Origin: Phalacrocorax aristotelis
Taxonomy: Eukaryota; Chordata; Aves; Suliformes; Phalacrocoracidae
Length of the DNA stretch: 64,000 nt
Direction of reading: 5' to 3'
NCBI RefSeq assembly: GCF_949628215.1
Contig: NC_134311.1
Span: 17,050,582 to 17,114,581, forward strand
Position numbers and translations under genes: made by a program. The notes under the pieces were generated by a model, which saw only the letters and a program-made list of their open reading frames with translations, searched no databases and was not told the DNA's origin. Of the stretch, positions 60,441 through 64,000 are shown one piece after another; positions within the stretch are counted from its first letter, which is position 1; the number at the start of each line of letters is the position of its first letter.

Positions 60441-60500
60441 ATGGAGGTGTACATCCCCTCCTTCCGCTACGAGGAGAGCGAGCTGGAGCGGGGCTACACG
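60441..60500 (+). CDS. SNX24: Sorting nexin-24, coding exon 1 (gene continues beyond window)
   Basis: SNX24 is a small PX-only sorting nexin (about 169 residues in human, from memory) that binds phosphoinositides through its single PX domain; its cargo role is poorly known. The 20 residues MEVYIPSFRYEESELERGYT match the start of the vertebrate protein and form the first PX strand. The exon ends ACG|GTGAGG, phase 0. The context CGCCATGG is a strong start. The gene follows SNX2 in the same orientation, as in human. No exon 2 (expected to read on through a VFKIEVL-like strand) was found to the right edge, so intron 1 exceeds 3.5 kb. Only part of the PX domain is present. Confidence 0.9.
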
Positions 60501-60892
60501 GTGAGGGGCAGCGGGGCGGGAGACCCCCGCGCCTCGGGTGGGCGGTGTGGCGTAGCGTGGCGGTGAGCGGGGCCGGGCCGGGCCGACAGGCAGGTGCCGG
60601 CCTGAGGGACCGCGAGGCTGCCCTTCCTGCCCGGCCGGCCCGCCCTGGGCGCAGAGGGGGCGGCCCCGGGCCCTCGGGCCTCTCCTGCCCCGCGCGAGCC
60701 TCGCGCTGTGGAGCGGTGGCCGCAGCGGGCGGTGCAGCGCGGCCAGCGGGTGGGGAGCGGTGGCCCTTCCTCGCCGCTCGGCTCTGCCGAGGGGGCACAT
60801 CTGGGCGCTGGGTGCGGGACTGGGCTCCCCAGCGCGGGGCTGGAGCCAGCCCAGCGCCGGGCCAGGCGCGGTGGAGGGACTGGGGCGTCGCT

Positions 60893-60973
60893 TGTGCGAG
60901 GAAGTGCTGAGAGAGCTGGGACTGTTCAGCCTGGAGGTGAGAAGGCTCAGGGGGTGTTATCACCCCCAAGTGA
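60893..60973 (+). mobile_element. Older CR1, left half (interrupted)
   Basis: GAGAGAGCTGGGACTGTTCAG, then CTGGAGGTGAGAAGGCTCAG, encodes the CR1 ELGLFSLE-RRL block and stops at CACCCCCAAGTGA. The continuation is found at 61503, beyond an inserted younger CR1. Confidence 0.8.
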
Positions 60974-61502
60974 CGTGATGTAGAGTACTGTGTGCAGTTC
61001 TGGGGCCTCCACTTGAAGAATGACAGGGAATTGATCGAGCAAGTCCAGCGGAGAGCTACCAAGATGACGAGAGGACTAGGGCATCTCCCTTATGAGGAAA
61101 GGCTGAGAGACTTGGGTTTGTTCAGCCTGGAGAAGAGAAGACTGCAGGGGGATCTTATCAATGCTTATAAATACCTAAAGGGTGGATGTCAAGAGGAAGG
61201 GGCCAGACTCTTTTCAGTAGTGCCCAGTGACAGCACAAGGGGCAATGGGAACAAGGTGAAACATGGGGATTTCCACCTAAATATGAGAAAAAACTTCTTT
61301 CCTGTGAGGGTGCCAGAGCAGTGGCACAGGCTGCCCAGGGAGGCTGTGGAGTCTCCTTCCCTGGAGACATTCAAAACCCACCTGGACGCGTTCCTGTGCC
61401 CCCTGCTCTAGGTGTGCCTGCTCAAGCAGGGGGGTTGGACAGGATGATCTCCAGAGGTCCCTTCCAACCCCTGCCATCCTGTGATTCTGTGATCACTGGG
61501 CA
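60974..61502 (+). mobile_element. Younger CR1 inserted into an older CR1
   Basis: Carries an uninterrupted 139-codon frame (60992-61411) for the ORF2 C-terminus: [52 protein letters not shown], ending FLCPLL. A clean tail follows (GGATGATCTCCAGAGGTCCC) ending GTGATTCTGTGAT. It is the best-preserved CR1 coding piece in the window. It is 5'-truncated and so inactive. Confidence 0.88.
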
Positions 61503-61790
61503 CAAGTAATCTGAAGGGAGGAAATGGGAAGAGGAAGGCGGACTCTTTTCGGTGGTGCCCAGTGACAGGACAAGTGGCAACGAGTGCATATCAAAATATA
61601 GGGGGTATGACTTAAATATCAGACAAAATTGTTTTGTTACCATGAGGGCAGTCAAGCACTGATACAGGTTGCCCAGAGGTCTGTGAAGTCTCCATCCTTG
61701 GAGGTTTTCAAAACCTGACTGGACACGGTCCTGGGCGACATGCGCTAGCTGACACAACTTTCAGAGGTCCTTTTCTACCTCAGTGGTTTT
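61503..61790 (+). mobile_element. Older CR1, right half
   Basis: Resumes with AATCTGAAGGGAGG and GACTCTTTTCGGTGGTGCCC, the CR1 'YLKGG...LFS-V-PSD' region, then the tail. CAAGTAA at 61503-61509 corresponds to CAAGTGA at 60967-60973, a likely target duplication made by the younger insertion. Confidence 0.82.
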
Positions 61791-63584
61791 CTCATCCCAT
61801 GGAGCTTTCGGGCTGTAACACTTTTCCACATGTTGCTGGGTGGACACGGGATGCTCTGGACCAAAGCCCAGGGCCTTTGACTGAACGTGGATATTCAAAG
61901 CTAGCTTCTTTTATTACATGTATTAATTTCTAGTGTTGAGCTGTTAAGAAATACAAGGAAAAAGATGTGATCCTGTAGAACTGCCAGAAGATTGATCCAT
62001 GTAGGCATGGTTGCATGAAGCAAGTGCATTTCTCCCTTGCATCTGCCTGATACTAATGCTATATATTCTTTGGTCCTCAGTACTGGCAAGTATTTAGAAG
62101 CCTTGCCGAACCACTTTAGATGCATTAATGTGGAAGTGTAACTGCATTAATATATCTGCCTCTTAGTTGAACTTAAATGCACATGGTTCCCTACAACATG
62201 TCTGTGTGATTTGGGCGAAAGAAACCGGCTTTAAAACATTCCAGTTGAGTGTGGTTACAATAGCACTGACTGATCCCAGCAGGTCCCAGTAGGGCAGGTT
62301 AGTTGAAGTGACAGTGACTTTGTAGATGTCCACATCACGCAAATAGGATTTTTGATAGCAGTATGTATTTTTAGTATTTGTTTTTAGTGTGTTTTTTATT
62401 TCTCTAATGGCAATTCTCTCAGTGAATCCTGCTATCTAGAGGATTTGGGTGTTTTAGATTTTATAAATGCGAAACTGTGTGAGCTTCAAAGAAATCAGAA
62501 ATGAAACTTTATCTTTCTAGATGTCTTTCAAGAAAGTGATCTTGAAAGTGAAAATCTTTGATTATTGCAGCACTGTTGATTGTTACAGCACTGTTCCTCT
62601 CAGGTCACTGGTGATGACTCAAACTCATGCATTTGAAACTTACTATAGCTCAGTAGAGTTTGGTATTTGTTCCTGCATGATTACTTTGCCTCTTCAGTCA
62701 CATGAGGGGGGTCCTATACCACATCCCATACAAAAAATTTACTGTTTTATACTATCAAATGCATCAGTTCAAGGCTTTCCCTGATCGTGAAACTGTACTA
62801 GAATTCATAGCTAAAGTTCTTCTGGGCCGGGCATGCTTGTGGAAGAGGATGTGGAAGTCTGTTCTGATAATGACATGGTGTATTTCTTTTGTGTTTTAAA
62901 GAGCTTATGGACTATGCATGAGCACGGCTTATTCTAATGTAATAGTTAGTCTGTTACTTTGCTAAATAATTTGCATAAGTATTGTTCCAAGCATGGAAAT
63001 TCATGACCAATGCAAATAAGTACGCTATAAGACCTCCCTCTAGCAAAATCGAGGTTAAGGAGAGCTTACCATTGCTCTGCACTACCTAGGAAGATACTGT
63101 GTAGGCAGAAATATTTGCCTAAGGAAAAACAGTAACGTAAGAATTATTTTGCATTGAGCAAGAATGTGATTTCACTTGGGCACTTGGAGCTTGTTAATGT
63201 TTCTGTGTCCAGACCACATTGACTCTCATTCTTTTGGACCTCATTATGTGGGGGTTAACAGTCAGAAGCTGTGGATTTCGTAGATACTGCTATAAAATAT
63301 GGTGATTGCAGAGTGTCGAAGACTTTGTGATTAAGTAGATGTTTCACCAGTTCTGTGCCACCTGAATCTGATGAATTAGAAAAGTTGAGATAAGCAGAGG
63401 AAGTGACAGTGAAGTACTGAATCTCGTTGAAAAGTAACCTTCAAATTAGGGGGGGTGGGTGCAATCCTGGACTAATGCAGTATCTAAATAAAGTATGATT
63501 TTTTTTTTCTATAAAATTAGATGGGTAATTACATTTCAGTTATTTTGCGTCATCAGGCTTATGTATAGTATTAACATTTAAAAC
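61791..63584. other. AT-rich intron sequence
   Basis: No gene, RNA gene or clear repeat recognised. Confidence 0.6.
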
Positions 63585-64000
63585 AGGATGGTGATGAAGG
63601 TCACAGAAAGTGCATCCCCCCAGTGAACATGACGGGCAAACTGGTAGCAGACAAGGAGAAGGCTGAGGTATTCAACAACTTTTTTGCCTTGGCATTCACT
63701 GGCAGTCTTTCTTCCCACACCTGTTGAGTAGATGGAGTGCAAGGCAAGGACCGGGGGAGCAAGACCCCTCCCACTGTAAGGGGAGATCAGGTTCGTGACT
63801 GCCCAAGAACCTGGATATATAAAAGTCTATGGGAGCTGATGAGATACATTCCAGAGTCCTGACGGAGTTGAGTGATGCAGTTGCCAAGCCACTCTCCGTG
63901 ATATTTGAAAAGCCGTGGCAATCAGGTGAAGTCCCTGGTGACTGGAGAAAGGGAAACACTGCACTCATTTTTAGAAAGGGTGGAAAGGAGGACCGTGGGA
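63585..64000 (+). mobile_element. CR1 LINE, 5' part of reverse-transcriptase region (runs off window)
   Basis: Contains the CR1 stretch before the RT domain: GCAAACTGGTAGCAGACAAG, GAGAAGGCTGAGGTATTCAACA, TTTTTTGCCTTGG, then CCTGGTGACTGGAGAAAGGG and finally GGAAAGGAGGACCGTGGGA. The last bases coincide with the left end of the fragment at 15205, so the two copies abut in element coordinates. Small deletions have broken the frame (for example around 63721-63790). Confidence 0.87.

Larger units (their letters stand above)
59990..60900. promoter_or_regulatory. SNX24: CpG island spanning SNX24 promoter and exon 1
   Basis: Dense CpG, TATA-less, with GC-box clusters at about 60203-60222 and 60321-60347, the latter just before the E-box pair. 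Long open frames on both strands are composition artefacts. Confidence 0.85.
60501..64000 (+). other. SNX24: SNX24 intron 1 (incomplete)
   Basis: Begins in the CpG island, then contains a CR1-in-CR1 cluster (about 60893-61790), AT-rich DNA (61791-63584) with no gene seen, and the start of another CR1 that runs off the right edge. Confidence 0.8.

Noticed and set aside
60349-61062. 237-codon minus-strand frame and 214-codon plus-strand frame (59860-60504) at the SNX24 CpG island
   Set aside because: Low-complexity Arg/Pro/Ala translations expected where stop codons are rare. The real coding exon is in another frame.
1-64000. tRNA, rRNA, microRNA hairpin, CRISPR array or bacterial operon
   Set aside because: No cloverleaf with A/B boxes, no spaced identical repeats and no prokaryotic gene organisation were seen. 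Everything fits vertebrate nuclear DNA.

Overview
The window is nuclear DNA from a bird. The evidence is an intact, intron-rich vertebrate gene (SNX2), at least nine fragments of CR1-type LINE whose tails carry ATTCTATG-like units, and three copies of one avian-type LTR of about 560-590 bp. The species cannot be named. The LTR family resembles one I recall from non-galliform birds, which is only a weak hint.

Layout. 1-16.3 kb is AT-rich intergenic DNA with no gene I can support. It holds a CR1 tail (1-677), an AT microsatellite (7577-7835), an old CR1 (about 12540-13080) and a CR1 reverse-transcriptase fragment (about 15205-16336) that stops abruptly against a CpG island. 16.36-17.24 kb is the CpG-island promoter and first exon of SNX2. 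SNX2 runs on + from the ATG at 16516 to the stop at 52324 in 15 coding exons, which join without a frame break into 519 codons. Introns 1 and 2 are large (9.7 and 9.2 kb) and contain two LTRs and CR1 fragments; the 3' half is compact and repeat-poor. The 3' UTR has poly(A) signals at 52412 and 52728. 52.75-60.0 kb is intergenic, with one solo LTR (clean 5-bp target duplication) and one CR1. A second CpG island (about 59.99-60.9 kb) contains the start of SNX24, of which only coding exon 1 (60441-60500, 20 codons) lies in the window. SNX24 intron 1 follows, with a CR1 inserted inside an older CR1 and a further CR1 running off the right edge.

How the genes relate. SNX2 and SNX24 are head-to-tail neighbours, the same order as on human chromosome 5q23. 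Both encode phosphoinositide-binding sorting nexins. SNX2 is a PX-BAR protein of the endosomal SNX-BAR (ESCPE-1/retromer-associated) coat; SNX24 is a small PX-only protein. Each start codon is preceded by a close pair of CACGTG boxes, which suggests but does not prove shared E-box (TFEB/TFE3/USF/MITF-type) control.

No new multi-gene system was found. The observations most worth checking are the paired E-boxes, the GC-AG intron 13 of SNX2, two upstream ATGs before SNX24, the CR1/promoter junction, the nested CR1 and the CRE-bearing LTR upstream of SNX24.
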